A DNA stretch of 64,000 nt from Paenisporosarcina quisquiliarum (GCF_027563315.1 NZ_JAMKBJ010000001.1:248001-312000); one strand, 5' to 3'. Shown: positions 45,795-54,688, counted from the stretch's first letter. Notes: generated from the sequence alone by a model not told the origin. Numbers and translations: made by a program.

Positions 45795-46373
45795 ATGAAA
45801 AATTGGATTCAGAAAACCTTAGTAATTGCAGTAGCACTTTTGACATTTGGTGTAATATCGCCGAACCATGTGATTTGGGAAAACTTACTGGATGACAAAG
45901 CAAACCAAAAATCAATTTCTTCTCACAATGCCCAGCCTACATATGCAGTGGAATGGTCTGAAGAAGAACCTTCTACTTTTATTGAAGATGCAATCATTCA
46001 AGCAAAAGAGCAATCTTTGTTAAAGTTCGGCACACGTATTGGTCCGATTATTACGAATGAATTTGACGAAGTGATTTTCCCTAAAATTCAAGAAGCGATT
46101 GAAATGGCATTGTTTAATATGGACAATAAAACACTTAAGTCCTTAGCAATCAGTGAAAAACCATCTGGTGATCACAGTGAAAAGATTTTTCATATTTTTG
46201 ATACAACAACGAAATCAGATTTAATTCGCTTTCACGTAAGAACCGAGAACCGACCACAAGATGGTTATTTCTTTAATTTCCATTACCATATTTCATCCGA
46301 TCAATTCGCCAAACACTATAAGTTGGGTGACATATATTGGTCCAAAAATATGCCACCGAAGTGGTTATCATAA
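45795..46373 (+). CDS. ypjP: YpjP family protein
   Basis: 192 residues. A signal peptide or N-terminal anchor (about 1-25, [15 protein letters not shown]) precedes a low-complexity segment and the conserved YpjP domain ([16 protein letters not shown], then [21 protein letters not shown], and the C-terminal [15 protein letters not shown]). The family is Bacilli-specific and uncharacterised; it is always near thyA/thyB. ATG 45795 follows GAAGGTGA. Sits between the small peptide gene and thyA. Confidence 0.9.
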   Translation: MKNWIQKTLVIAVALLTFGVISPNHVIWENLLDDKANQKSISSHNAQPTYAVEWSEEEPSTFIEDAIIQAKEQSLLKFGTRIGPIITNEFDEVIFPKIQEAIEMALFNMDNKTLKSLAISEKPSGDHSEKIFHIFDTTTKSDLIRFHVRTENRPQDGYFFNFHYHISSDQFAKHYKLGDIYWSKNMPPKWLS

Positions 46374-46446
46374 CATTTTAGACCTTTTTCAATGCCTGGC
46401 GCTGAAAAAGGTTTTTTCACAACTAGATTTATGGAGGGTTTTATAT

Positions 46447-47391
46447 ATGGATCAGTATTTGCAACTTTGTCAAACAATTTTAGCTAATGGTGCGGTTAAA
46501 GATGACCGAACAGGAACCGGTACAAAAAGTATTTTCGGCTATCAAATGCGTTTCGATTTAACAAAAGGGTTCCCTTTGCTCACGACTAAACGCACAGCGA
46601 TGCGATTAATTGTTTCGGAATTGCTTTGGTTTCTGAAAGGGGACACCAATGTAAGAACGTTAATCGCAGAAAACAACCACATTTGGGATGAATGGGCTTT
46701 TGAAAAATGGGTGAAGAGCGAAAACTATAATGGTCCTGATATGACCGACTTTGGTTTGCGCGCTGCGCAAGATGAAGCATTCCAACAAATCGTCGATGAA
46801 CAAATGACCATTTTTAGAGAGCGTATCCTTTCAGATGATGAGTTTGCGAAATCGTATGGAGATCTTGGCCCGGTTTATGGCCGTCAATGGCGTTCTTGGC
46901 CGTCGGCAGATGGGTCATCCATTGATCAATTAAAAAATGTTATCAATTCACTGAAAAACAATCCCGATTCGAGACGACATATTGTGACTGCCTGGAATCC
47001 TTCGGAAGTGGATCAAATGGCGTTACCACCTTGTCATACATTTTTCCAATTCTATGTTGCTGACAACAAGCTATCCTGTCAATTATATCAGCGCAGTGCA
47101 GATGTCTTCTTAGGAGTTCCATTTAATATTGCATCCTACGCATTATTAACTCATTTAATTGCAAGAGAATGTAATTTGGAAGTGGGTGAATTTGTTCATA
47201 CACTTGGTGACGCTCATATTTATTCCAACCATATGGATCAAGTAAATGAACAACTGACGAGAGAACCTCGTGATTTGCCTACACTGACTATTTCAAGTGA
47301 AAAAGAGTCAATATTTGAATTGGTAACATCTGATATTTCAATTGAAGGTTACAATCCACACCCACGAATCAAAGCACCGATTGCTGTTTAG
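46447..47391 (+). CDS. thyA: thymidylate synthase ThyA
   Basis: 314 residues, the longer staphylococcal-type form with an insert near residues 80-130. Active-site Cys is C196 ([10 protein letters not shown]), with [17 protein letters not shown] and the C-terminal IKAPIAV. Converts dUMP to dTMP using methylene-tetrahydrofolate; dihydrofolate is recycled by the adjacent dfrA product. ATG 46447 is preceded by GGAGGG; the frame is open further upstream without a ribosome site. Only 15 bases separate it from dfrA. Confidence 0.97.
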   Translation: MDQYLQLCQTILANGAVKDDRTGTGTKSIFGYQMRFDLTKGFPLLTTKRTAMRLIVSELLWFLKGDTNVRTLIAENNHIWDEWAFEKWVKSENYNGPDMTDFGLRAAQDEAFQQIVDEQMTIFRERILSDDEFAKSYGDLGPVYGRQWRSWPSADGSSIDQLKNVINSLKNNPDSRRHIVTAWNPSEVDQMALPPCHTFFQFYVADNKLSCQLYQRSADVFLGVPFNIASYALLTHLIARECNLEVGEFVHTLGDAHIYSNHMDQVNEQLTREPRDLPTLTISSEKESIFELVTSDISIEGYNPHPRIKAPIAV

Positions 47392-47406
47392 AAAGTAGGA
47401 GTATTT

Positions 47407-47907
47407 ATGATTTCTTTAATTGTTGCACATGATCTTAATCGCGTAATTGGCAAGGATAATAAAATGCCTTGGCATATCCCAAATGAATTGGCTTACTTCA
47501 AAGAAAAAACGATGGGGAAAGCCATTGTGATGGGACGTAATACTTTTGAATCGATCGGTCGTCCTTTACCTGGTCGCTTGAATATCGTGATTACACGGAA
47601 TACAGCTTATAAACCTGATGGCGTAACGGTTGTCCATTCGATTGAAGAAGCAATTGAACTTGCAAGAAAACACCATGAAGAAGTCATGGTCATTGGTGGG
47701 GAACAGATTTTTAAAGAAGTCCTCCCATATACCGATTTGATGTATGTCACACTTATTCAGAAAGAGTTTGAAGGAGACACATTTTTCCCGTCATGTAACC
47801 AAGAATGGCGTATTGACTCTGAATCCGAACCCATTACGACGGAGGATGGATTAACATACCAATACTTAATCTATAAAAAGGAAAATGGGGGGCAGAAGGT
47901 TGTATAA
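47407..47907 (+). CDS. dfrA: dihydrofolate reductase
   Basis: 166 residues of classical DHFR: ISLIVAHDLNRVIGKDNKMPWHIPNEL with the acid-bearing helix, VMGRNTFESIGRPLPGR (NADPH site) and VMVIGGEQIFKEV. Regenerates tetrahydrofolate after thymidylate synthesis. ATG 47407 after GTAGGAG. The last codons overlap the start of the acyltransferase gene. Same thyA-dfrA-ypkP order as in B. subtilis. Confidence 0.97.
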   Translation: MISLIVAHDLNRVIGKDNKMPWHIPNELAYFKEKTMGKAIVMGRNTFESIGRPLPGRLNIVITRNTAYKPDGVTVVHSIEEAIELARKHHEEVMVIGGEQIFKEVLPYTDLMYVTLIQKEFEGDTFFPSCNQEWRIDSESEPITTEDGLTYQYLIYKKENGGQKVV

Positions 47908-48640
47908 TTCTGTTCGGACTTTCTCATTTTTATTTGGTTATTTGCCCTTCAGTTTGAAAGATTTACGTCAAGTACAAAAACAACGGCATCTTTTATCTAC
48001 AGAAGATTATGATGTACTTGTACACCGTCAGCCAAAGAAGTGGGCTGACGGTATTTTAAAGCGGACGAAAAGCACCTTTGAAATCGATGGGTTGGATTTC
48101 ATTCCGGACGGACCAGTCTTATTTGTAAGCAATCATGAAGGTAATTTCGATATTCCATCGCTTATCGCCCATATCCCCAAACCATTTGCTTTTATGTCGA
48201 AAGTAGAAGTGAAAAAACTGCCGATCATCAGAGATTGGATGGAAGCAATGAATTGTGTATTCATTGATCGGACCAATCGCAGGAGTGCCATGCAATCCAT
48301 TACGGATATGGTGGAAACGTTAAAAAATGGACATTCCATGATTATTTTCCCTGAGGGTACCCGCAGTAAAGGAAAACCAGTCCAGGAATTCAAGTCTGGA
48401 TTTTCGAGAATCGCAAAAGAAGCGAATGTCACGATTGTTCCAATCGCCATTACCGGTACATCAAAGATTATGGAAATGAATAATAATAAAATTAAACCTG
48501 CACATGTAAAGATACGTGTTTTAGAGCCCATATCGGTCGATAGGATTCAAACACTTCCATCTAAAGAATTGATCGAACATGTCCAAATGAAGATTGCAAA
48601 TGCAGTGGAACAGTTACAACAGGAAAAAACCAGATGCTAA
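47900..48640 (+). CDS. ypkP: PlsC-like 1-acyl-glycerol-3-phosphate acyltransferase (YpkP)
   Basis: 246 residues. The acyltransferase motif I is H79-x4-D84 (SNHEGNFDIPS), motif III FPEGTRSKG and motif IV VPIAITGT. Probably membrane-associated and making phosphatidic acid or a related lipid. Start is uncertain between ATG 47885 and TTG 47900; TTG is favoured because GGGGGG lies seven bases upstream and the ATG is itself part of that run. Overlaps dfrA by eight bases. Confidence 0.85.
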   Translation: MYNSVRTFSFLFGYLPFSLKDLRQVQKQRHLLSTEDYDVLVHRQPKKWADGILKRTKSTFEIDGLDFIPDGPVLFVSNHEGNFDIPSLIAHIPKPFAFMSKVEVKKLPIIRDWMEAMNCVFIDRTNRRSAMQSITDMVETLKNGHSMIIFPEGTRSKGKPVQEFKSGFSRIAKEANVTIVPIAITGTSKIMEMNNNKIKPAHVKIRVLEPISVDRIQTLPSKELIEHVQMKIANAVEQLQQEKTRC

Positions 48641-48663
48641 TAGCCAGAGCAACTGGTTTTTTC
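48624..48663 (+). terminator. terminator of thyA-dfrA-ypkP operon
   Basis: AAAAAACCAG / CTGGTTTTTT stem with an inner TGCT / AGCA pairing. Confidence 0.7.
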
Positions 48664-48702
48664 TATATTCGTGCATATCAGATGTCGTACAGCCTCTAAT
48701 AG

Positions 48703-48732
48703 TTTACAGAACGTTCCTATCTTTTTTATAAT
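48703..48732 (+). promoter_or_regulatory. promoter of the DegV gene
   Basis: TTTACA (48703-48708), 18-base spacer, TATAAT (48727-48732), about 30 bases before the TTG start. Confidence 0.65.
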
Positions 48733-48761
48733 AAATACATGAACAGAAAGGTGTGACCGGC

Positions 48762-49601
48762 TTGGCGAAAATACATATCGTAACCGATTCAACAGCAGAT
48801 TTAGCGACTGAACAAATTACACAACATTCAATTCATGTTGTACCGCTAACAATACAAATTGATGGAAAAACATACATCGATAGAGTGGATATCCAAGCAG
48901 AATCGTTTTTGGAAATGATGAATTCCTCAAAGGAACTTCCGAAAAGTTCTCAACCTGCTGTTGGTGTATTCCAACAACTCTACGACGAATTAGGTAAAAA
49001 CGGAGATCAAATCATTTCCATACACATGTCAGGTGGTATGAGCGGCACTGTTAAATCTGCACAAGCAGCTGCTGAAATGACCAATTCAGATGTAACTGTT
49101 ATTGACTCGCGTTTTATTTCATATGCTTTATCATTTCAAGTTATTGAAGCAGCCCAATTGGCGCAACAAGGTTCGACTGTAGAGGAAATAGTTAGTAAAC
49201 TGGATATCATGCGAGAAAACACAAACCTTTTTGTTGTGGTTGATACGTTGGAGAACTTGGTTAAAGGCGGGCGAATTGGAAAAGGGAAAGCTTTAATAGG
49301 TTCATTGCTGTCAATAAAACCGATTGCCTCACTTGAAGGAGGCGAATACACGCCTGTCCATAAAGCCAGAAGCCATAAACAAGTTGTTCAATATTTATTT
49401 AAACAGTATTTGGAAGACACAAAAGGTAGAAAAGTAAAAGCGGTAGGCATCTCCCAAGCTAACGGCTATGCTATGTCAGATCCATTGAAAAAATTAATTG
49501 AGGATTCTGGGTTTCATAATGTACAAGAAGCATATACTTCGCCAATTATTAGTACTCATACCGGTATTGGTGCCATTGGTTTTATGTACACGGTCGAATA
49601 A
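48762..49601 (+). CDS. DegV-family fatty-acid-binding protein (FakB type)
   Basis: 279 residues. Begins IHIVTDSTADL, then KSSQPAVGVF (phosphate/lipid-head loop), SIHMSGGMSGT and a C-terminal STHTGIGAIGF, all DegV signatures. DegV/FakB proteins present fatty acids to the kinase FakA for incorporation into lipids. Start TTG 48762 gives eight bases from AAAGGTG; the in-frame GTG at 48753 overlaps this site. A terminator hairpin lies ten bases after the stop and repeat copy B follows. Confidence 0.9.
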   Translation: MAKIHIVTDSTADLATEQITQHSIHVVPLTIQIDGKTYIDRVDIQAESFLEMMNSSKELPKSSQPAVGVFQQLYDELGKNGDQIISIHMSGGMSGTVKSAQAAAEMTNSDVTVIDSRFISYALSFQVIEAAQLAQQGSTVEEIVSKLDIMRENTNLFVVVDTLENLVKGGRIGKGKALIGSLLSIKPIASLEGGEYTPVHKARSHKQVVQYLFKQYLEDTKGRKVKAVGISQANGYAMSDPLKKLIEDSGFHNVQEAYTSPIISTHTGIGAIGFMYTVE

Positions 49602-49612
49602 CGTGGAAAACA

Positions 49613-49633
49613 AGCAGGGAGAGATCCCTGCTT
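49613..49633 (+). terminator. terminator hairpin after DegV gene, left copy
   Basis: AGCAGGGA-GAGA-TCCCTGCT, then a T; the T run has been lost (CAGACTG follows). An exact 21-base repeat of this hairpin occurs at 50305-50325. Confidence 0.7.
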
Positions 49634-50304
49634 CAGACTGTTGACAAAAGAATATTGATTGATATTAAAGTATAAAAATTCGTGTTCTTATTTATTGCAC
49701 CCTTTCACAAAAAAAGGTGGTCGTCTATTTCTTTCGCTTTCCGCGGACGAAACGCTAGCCTCGGGCCAACAGGATGTTGGTCACGGAGGCGTTGCCACAC
49801 GACGTGGCGTTCTAGCCTCCGTTCCTTTGACTTTAAAAACCTATGCTCCTGCGGTTACTCGTCGCAAACGAATTGTGCACAATTCGTTGCCTGTGGGGTC
49901 TAGCTTGTTCCGTTTTTCCGCAGGAGTCTTCAGAAATAGCCGACCACTTTACTACTTAAATATTTTGTCAAAAAACGCTGACACAAGCGCTTTACATTGA
50001 TTGGAGTGGAGGCGGCGGAAAACAACTGCTCCTGCGGTTACTCGTCGCAAAGAAATTGGCGACCCAATTTCTTTTCAGCGGGAACAGCAAGAGCTGAAGG
50101 CCCCGCAATTTATTAAGGAACGAAGACTAAGTGCGCCACCTCGTGTGGCAACGTCTTCGTGACCAACATCCTGTTGCCCGAGGAGACTGAAGCCGTGCCC
50201 GCGAAACGCGTCCGCCGCAAAGGAAATCAACATTTACATGAAATGATACTTTTACTATAGTCTTCAGTTATATTAAATCATGTTATTGTTTGTCTACAAT
50301 GTGG
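49634..50304. repeat. palindromic interspersed repeat, copy B
   Basis: About 670 bp between two identical hairpins. Shares blocks with copy A: GGTGGTCGTCTATTTCT (49717-49733) faces AGAAATAGCCGACCAC (49932-49947, 15 of 16 paired); GGGGTCTAGCTTGTTCCG; linker hairpin CGCT/AGCG; TTGATTGGAGTGGAGGCGGC (49997-50016) faces CCGCCGCAAAGGAAATCAAC (50211-50230); CTCCTGCGGTTACTCGTCGC twice (49846 and 50029 onward). It also has 69-base arms (49759-49827 and 50115-50183) that are inverse complements. Left flank from about 49648 (GAATATT...GTATAAAAAT) matches copy A. No transposase; the ORFs inside are not credible genes. Confidence 0.85.
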
Positions 50305-50329
50305 AGCAGGGAGAGATCCCTGCTTTTCT
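50305..50329 (+). terminator. terminator hairpin, right copy
   Basis: Same 21-base hairpin as at 49613, here followed by TTTTCT, so this copy keeps the T run. It lies 24 bases before the ypmR start. Confidence 0.75.
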
Positions 50330-50348
50330 AATGAGAGGGAGAGGGAAA

Positions 50349-51164
50349 ATGATAAAGCGATTGATACTTGTCACCTTGGTGAACTCATTCATCTTGGCAG
50401 GATGTCAATTTGACCATGATAGTAGCCCAGATTTTTCATCAAGACAACCATTTGCAATGAAAGATTTCGTTATAAGTGAAACGTTCTTTCCAGATGATAT
50501 CATGCTAGTTGGATTAGGTGATTCTTTGACCCAAGGTGTTGGGGATGAACGGAAATTAGGAGGGTATTTGGGACGTCTCGCGTCTGAAATGAAAACTTTT
50601 CAAGGAATCAATGAAGTTGACTTGAAGAACGAGGCGAAGAGGGGAAGACGAAGTGACCAATTATTGAAGCAATTGAAATCTGGTGACATTAACGAGCCCA
50701 TTAAGGAAGCTGATGTAATCATTGTGACGATCGGTGGAAACGACATTATGCGCATCGTTAAGCAGGATTTATTTCAATTGAGAATTGCTGCTTTTCAAAA
50801 AGAGTTAGTGGCATTCTCTGAGCGTTATTCGGAAATTCTCATGGAAATCAGAAAAATCAACCCAAATTCACCCATACTAATGGTCGGTTTATATAATCCG
50901 TTTACAGTTGTGACGAATGAAAAAAATGAATTTGATGAAATCATGTCGAACTGGAACGAAGCAATCCTTAACACTTCTTATACTGACGTGAATGCTTGTT
51001 TTGTACCGGTCAGCGATTTATTCAACTCGAACGCAAACATGGTATATCATACGGATTTTTTCCATCCAAATAGTAAAGGCTATGATCAAATGACAGACCG
51101 CATTCTTGAATCCCTTGAATCTTGCGGTTTAAAACACTTAACAAAAGGGGAAATGGATTTTTAA
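50349..51164 (+). CDS. ypmR: SGNH/GDSL-type lipoprotein hydrolase YpmR
   Basis: 271 residues. Lipoprotein signal with lipobox LAGC (C19). SGNH blocks are intact: GLGDSLTQG (S59), the Gly in LKNEAKRGRRS, GGND (IVTIGGNDIM) and DFFHPNSKGY with the catalytic His. Likely an extracellular esterase anchored in the membrane; substrate unknown. ATG 50349 follows GAGAGGGA; upstream in-frame codons run through the terminator hairpin and are excluded. Operon with ypmS, 15 bases downstream. Confidence 0.9.
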   Translation: MIKRLILVTLVNSFILAGCQFDHDSSPDFSSRQPFAMKDFVISETFFPDDIMLVGLGDSLTQGVGDERKLGGYLGRLASEMKTFQGINEVDLKNEAKRGRRSDQLLKQLKSGDINEPIKEADVIIVTIGGNDIMRIVKQDLFQLRIAAFQKELVAFSERYSEILMEIRKINPNSPILMVGLYNPFTVVTNEKNEFDEIMSNWNEAILNTSYTDVNACFVPVSDLFNSNANMVYHTDFFHPNSKGYDQMTDRILESLESCGLKHLTKGEMDF

Positions 51165-51179
51165 GGAGTTGACATATTA

Positions 51180-51752
51180 ATGAATGGATGGAAAGTTGCT
51201 TTTTTACTTTTAATCGCACTAATTATCACTACAGTAGTTGTTTTTGTTATTTGGATTACTTCACCTTCAGAAAAAACGATAATTCCAGAACCACAAGCAG
51301 CTTCCGAAGGAAATGTGTTAACTGTAAAAACAACCAAAAAAGATTTTGAAGGCATTGCAAATTCGTACATAAGGGAAGCGATAAATATACAGCCGATGCC
51401 AGTCGTTCTTAGTGTCGAGGAGCAAATACTCCTAACTACCGAAATGACCATGTTTTCATTCACACTTCCCGTCATCATGAAATTTGATCCAGTAGTCGAG
51501 CCGGATGGCAACTTGCGACTGGTTCAAACTGACGTAGAAGTCGGTCAGTTACCAGTTGAACCTAAATATGTATTAAACTTACTGAAAGATTCTGTAGAGT
51601 TGCCGAAATGGATGATTGTGCGTCCTGAAGAGGAAGATGTATATATCGATATATCTCGTATTCCAATGAAATCCAATGTGAAAGTCAAAGCGAAAGAATT
51701 CAATTTGGAAAAAGATGAAATTACACTCGAAATACTAGTTCCGACTAACTAA
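51180..51752 (+). CDS. ypmS: YpmS family protein (DUF2140)
   Basis: 190 residues. One N-terminal membrane helix (about 4-26, AFLLLIALIITTVVVFVIWI) and an extracytoplasmic domain with the family features FEGIANSYIREA and ADVEVGQLPVEPKYVLNLLK-like block (here TDVEVGQLPVEPKY). Function unknown; consistently paired with ypmR. ATG 51180 follows AAGGAG. msrA begins 14 bases after its stop with GGAGG, so ypmR-ypmS-msrA-msrB may be one operon. Confidence 0.9.
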   Translation: MNGWKVAFLLLIALIITTVVVFVIWITSPSEKTIIPEPQAASEGNVLTVKTTKKDFEGIANSYIREAINIQPMPVVLSVEEQILLTTEMTMFSFTLPVIMKFDPVVEPDGNLRLVQTDVEVGQLPVEPKYVLNLLKDSVELPKWMIVRPEEEDVYIDISRIPMKSNVKVKAKEFNLEKDEITLEILVPTN

Positions 51753-51765
51753 AGGAGGTCCACTT

Positions 51766-52293
51766 ATGACTGTAGAAAAAGCCACATTTGCTGGTGGATG
51801 TTTTTGGTGCATGGTTAAACCATTTGATTCGTACGAGGGCATTCATTCTGTGATATCAGGATATACAGGAGGGGATGTGGAAAATCCTACTTACGAACAA
51901 GTATGTACGAACTCCACTGGACACAAAGAAGCTGTCCAAATTACATTTGATTCAAATGTTTTTCCTTACGAACAACTAGTCGAACTGTTTTGGATGCAAA
52001 TTGACCCTACAGACGCAGGAGGGCAATTTTTTGATCGTGGATCATCTTATGAAACCGCAATTTTTTACCATAGTGAAGAACAAAAACAAATTGCTGAAAG
52101 ATCCAAACAGGAATTGCAGGCAAGCGGAAAATTTTCACAACCAATTGTTACACCAATAGTGGAAGCGAAAGCATTTTACCTAGCTGAACAGTATCATCAG
52201 GATTACTACAAAAAAAACCCAACACACTACGAACGCTATCAAGTAGGGTCTGGCAGAGCAGGATTTAAACAAAAAATGTGGGGTGAACAGTAA
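51766..52293 (+). CDS. msrA: peptide methionine sulfoxide reductase MsrA
   Basis: 175 residues. Catalytic GCFWC with C12 as nucleophile, then SGYTGG, YEQVC and [17 protein letters not shown]. Reduces S-methionine sulfoxide in oxidised proteins. Its stop codon overlaps the msrB start by one base, so the two stereospecific repair enzymes are made together. No signal peptide, so cytosolic. Confidence 0.97.
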   Translation: MTVEKATFAGGCFWCMVKPFDSYEGIHSVISGYTGGDVENPTYEQVCTNSTGHKEAVQITFDSNVFPYEQLVELFWMQIDPTDAGGQFFDRGSSYETAIFYHSEEQKQIAERSKQELQASGKFSQPIVTPIVEAKAFYLAEQYHQDYYKKNPTHYERYQVGSGRAGFKQKMWGEQ

Positions 52294-52715
52294 TGAATAA
52301 AGAAGATTTGAAAAATAAACTGACACCAATTCAGTACCATGTCACACAAGAAAATGGAACTGAGCCGCCTCACCGCAACGAATTTGACCAACATTTCAGT
52401 GAGGGCATTTATGTCGATATTGTTTCAGGTAAACCTTTGTTCAGTTCAAAAGATAAATACGATGCGGGTTGCGGTTGGCCGAGTTTTACAAAGCCCATTG
52501 ATGGTCCAGAAGTAACGGAGCATACGGACATATCTCATGGCATGACAAGAACTGAAGTGAGAAGTAAGACGGCCAATTCACATTTGGGTCACGTTTTTCC
52601 GGATGGTCCTGGTCCTGAAGGCTTACGGTATTGTATAAATTCGGCAGCATTGAAATTCATCCCGAAAGAAAAGTTACAAGAAGAAGGTTACGGTGAATAT
52701 TTGAAACACTTTTAA
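52293..52715 (+). CDS. msrB: peptide methionine sulfoxide reductase MsrB
   Basis: 140 residues. [36 protein letters not shown] and the catalytic cysteine C114 in RYCINSAAL. The extra zinc-site cysteines of some MsrB proteins (CxxC pairs) are missing, as in B. subtilis MsrB. Reduces R-methionine sulfoxide. Overlaps msrA and ends with a terminator. Confidence 0.97.
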   Translation: MNKEDLKNKLTPIQYHVTQENGTEPPHRNEFDQHFSEGIYVDIVSGKPLFSSKDKYDAGCGWPSFTKPIDGPEVTEHTDISHGMTRTEVRSKTANSHLGHVFPDGPGPEGLRYCINSAALKFIPKEKLQEEGYGEYLKHF

Positions 52716-52721
52716 TGAAGG

Positions 52722-52755
52722 AGCTAAACTCGAATTTTACTGGGTTTAGCTTTTT
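52722..52755 (+). terminator. terminator after msrB
   Basis: AGCTAAAC / GTTTAGCT stem with T5 tail. Confidence 0.8.
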
Positions 52756-52832
52756 CTATTACATCAGACTTTTACTTTGCAGTTAAAAACCTGTATATAT
52801 AGATTAAACAATGCTAATTTTTGGAGGAAACT

Positions 52833-53063
52833 ATGAATCATACATTTTATAAATACACCCTGACTTTTAGAGGAGGCGCCAAATCGGACCTTAAAGCCAT
52901 GTTTGCAGAAGCGATGTTTCAGGATTTGCCTTTTCCAAAACAATCGTCCGATTTTGATGAAATCTCACGTTACATCGAAGAATTGGCACACCCCGATATG
53001 AGTGCAAATATATTTGATGAAATTTGGTCTTTGTATGAAACAAATGTCCTTTCTCAATCGTAA
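52833..53063 (+). CDS. yozE: YozE family protein (UPF0346)
   Basis: 76 residues, all-helical, matching YozE: FYKYTLTFRGG, FAEAMFQDLPFPKQSSDFDEISRYIE and FDEIWSLYE. The family has an SAM-domain-like fold and may bind nucleic acid or protein; function not known. ATG 52833 follows TTGGAGGAAA. The spo0M gene follows 32 bases later. Confidence 0.88.
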   Translation: MNHTFYKYTLTFRGGAKSDLKAMFAEAMFQDLPFPKQSSDFDEISRYIEELAHPDMSANIFDEIWSLYETNVLSQS

Positions 53064-53095
53064 AGATTAATAGAAATAAATTAGGAGGAATGGAT

Positions 53096-53866
53096 ATGTC
53101 AATTTTCAATAAGGTTTTAGCATCAGTAGGAGTCGGGAATGCCAAAGTAGATACTAAATTGAACAATTCTGCATTTGTCGCAGGAGAAATGATTTCAGGG
53201 GTCACTGAAGTTGTTGGGGGAAATACTGCTCAGAACGTGGACAGCATTTACATTAAAGTTTATACAACTTACGAACGCGAAGCGAATGATAATAAATACA
53301 CAGATTCAGTCGCAATTTATTCCCACAAATTGAATGAACCATTCACGATTGAAAAAGGGGAGAAAAAAGCATTTCCATTTTCATTCAGTCTGCCACTTAT
53401 TACGCCGGTCACCATGGGAAGAACGAGGGTTTGGCTACAAACTGGTCTCGATATCAAAAATGCTGTTGACCCAGGGGATAAAGATATGATTGAAATTCGA
53501 CCGAATGCTTATATTCAGGCAGGTTTGACTGCTGCTCAGAATTTAGGGTTCAAATTACGTAAAGTGGATTGTGAAGAAGCACCCCGTGCATACAGAGGGA
53601 TTACTCCCTTCGTTCAGGAATTCGAATTCATTGCTGCATCTGGACCTTTCAGAGGGAAATTTGATGAAGTTGAATTTACTTTCATTCCTAAAGGTTCGGA
53701 TCAAGTTGAATTGCTTATTCAGGTTGATCGAAAAGTGCGTGGATTGGGAAGTTTATTCTCAGAAGCGCTTAATATGGATGAGTCCTATATTCGCATGACT
53801 TTGTCAAAAGCTGATTTATCATCACTTGAATCAAGATTAAACCAAGAAATTGCACGTTACTCTTAA
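53096..53866 (+). CDS. spo0M: sporulation-control protein Spo0M
   Basis: 256 residues, arrestin-like two-lobed beta protein. Begins MSIFNKVLASVGVGNAKVDTK; GEMISGVTEVVGGNTAQNVD and PFSFSLPLITPVTMGRTRVWLQT are the family hallmarks, with a short C-terminal tail (SSLESRLNQEIARYS). Spo0M affects sporulation entry and cell shape in Bacillus. Start taken at the second ATG (53096), seven bases from AGGAGG; the ATG at 53090 directly abuts it. Confidence 0.94.
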   Translation: MSIFNKVLASVGVGNAKVDTKLNNSAFVAGEMISGVTEVVGGNTAQNVDSIYIKVYTTYEREANDNKYTDSVAIYSHKLNEPFTIEKGEKKAFPFSFSLPLITPVTMGRTRVWLQTGLDIKNAVDPGDKDMIEIRPNAYIQAGLTAAQNLGFKLRKVDCEEAPRAYRGITPFVQEFEFIAASGPFRGKFDEVEFTFIPKGSDQVELLIQVDRKVRGLGSLFSEALNMDESYIRMTLSKADLSSLESRLNQEIARYS

Positions 53867-53872
53867 CACCAT

Positions 53873-53901
53873 TTGCATATCGTCACGAAAAACAGTATGA
53901 T
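53873..53901 (+). promoter_or_regulatory. promoter of deoD
   Basis: TTGCAT (53873-53878), 17-base spacer, TATGAT (53896-53901), 34 bases before the deoD start. Confidence 0.75.
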
Positions 53902-53935
53902 AGTACGGAAATGTTTATAAAGTGAGGGTACAAAG

Positions 53936-54640
53936 ATGAGTGTTCATATTAATGCTAAAAAAGGCGATATCGCTGATACGATTTTATTACCAGGAGATCC
54001 ATTACGCGCTAAGTACATTGCTGAAACGTTTTTAGAAGACGTTGTTCAGTACAATGAAGTACGTAACATGTTCGGATACACAGGAACGTATAAAGGAAAA
54101 CGTATTTCTGTTCAAGGAACAGGAATGGGTGTACCTTCAATTTCGATTTACGTTACAGAATTAATGGCTGAATACGATGTTCAAAAATTAATTCGTGTTG
54201 GTACTTGTGGTTCAATTCACAACGACGTTAAAGTACGTGACGTAATCATTGCACAAAGTGCTTCAACAGATTCGAAAATGAACGAAATTATTTTTAATGG
54301 CATTAACTTTGCCCCAACAGCAGATTTCGATTTACTGTTAAAAGCATATAATGCTGGTAAAGAAAAAGGCTTGAATCTTAAAGTAGGTAACGTATTCACT
54401 GAAGACGTATTCTACAATGAGCATGCTGAGCATGAAAAATGGGCTCAATATGGCATTTTGGCACTTGAAATGGAGTCATCTGCTCTTTATACTTTGGCAG
54501 CTAAGTTTGGCCGTCAAGCACTATCAATCCTTACAGTAAGTGATCATTTGTTGACTGGAGAAGTTACTTCTTCAGAAGAACGTCAATTGACATTTAACGA
54601 CATGATTGAAGTAGCATTGGATGCTGCAATTCAAGATTAA
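53936..54640 (+). CDS. deoD: purine-nucleoside phosphorylase DeoD
   Basis: 234 residues of the hexameric PNP family: [47 protein letters not shown] and LEMESSALY. Splits purine (deoxy)nucleosides with phosphate for salvage in the cytosol. Own promoter and terminator. ATG 53936 follows GTGAGGG. Confidence 0.97.
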   Translation: MSVHINAKKGDIADTILLPGDPLRAKYIAETFLEDVVQYNEVRNMFGYTGTYKGKRISVQGTGMGVPSISIYVTELMAEYDVQKLIRVGTCGSIHNDVKVRDVIIAQSASTDSKMNEIIFNGINFAPTADFDLLLKAYNAGKEKGLNLKVGNVFTEDVFYNEHAEHEKWAQYGILALEMESSALYTLAAKFGRQALSILTVSDHLLTGEVTSSEERQLTFNDMIEVALDAAIQD

Positions 54641-54652
54641 TTAGAATATCTG

Positions 54653-54688
54653 AAAAAGGCTGTCATACGTTTTTTGACAGCCTTTTTC
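54653..54688 (+). terminator. terminator of deoD
   Basis: AAAAAGGCTGTCA / TGACAGCCTTTTT perfect stem. Confidence 0.92.

Noticed and set aside
49659-50000. Open frames of 73-113 codons inside repeat copy B
   Set aside because: Same reasons as for copy A; the apparent similarity between the two sets is nucleotide-level repeat similarity.
50280-50348. N-terminal extension of ypmR by 23 codons
   Set aside because: It would translate through the terminator hairpin at 50305-50325 and move the signal peptide inward; ATG 50349 has a good ribosome site and gives a proper lipoprotein signal.
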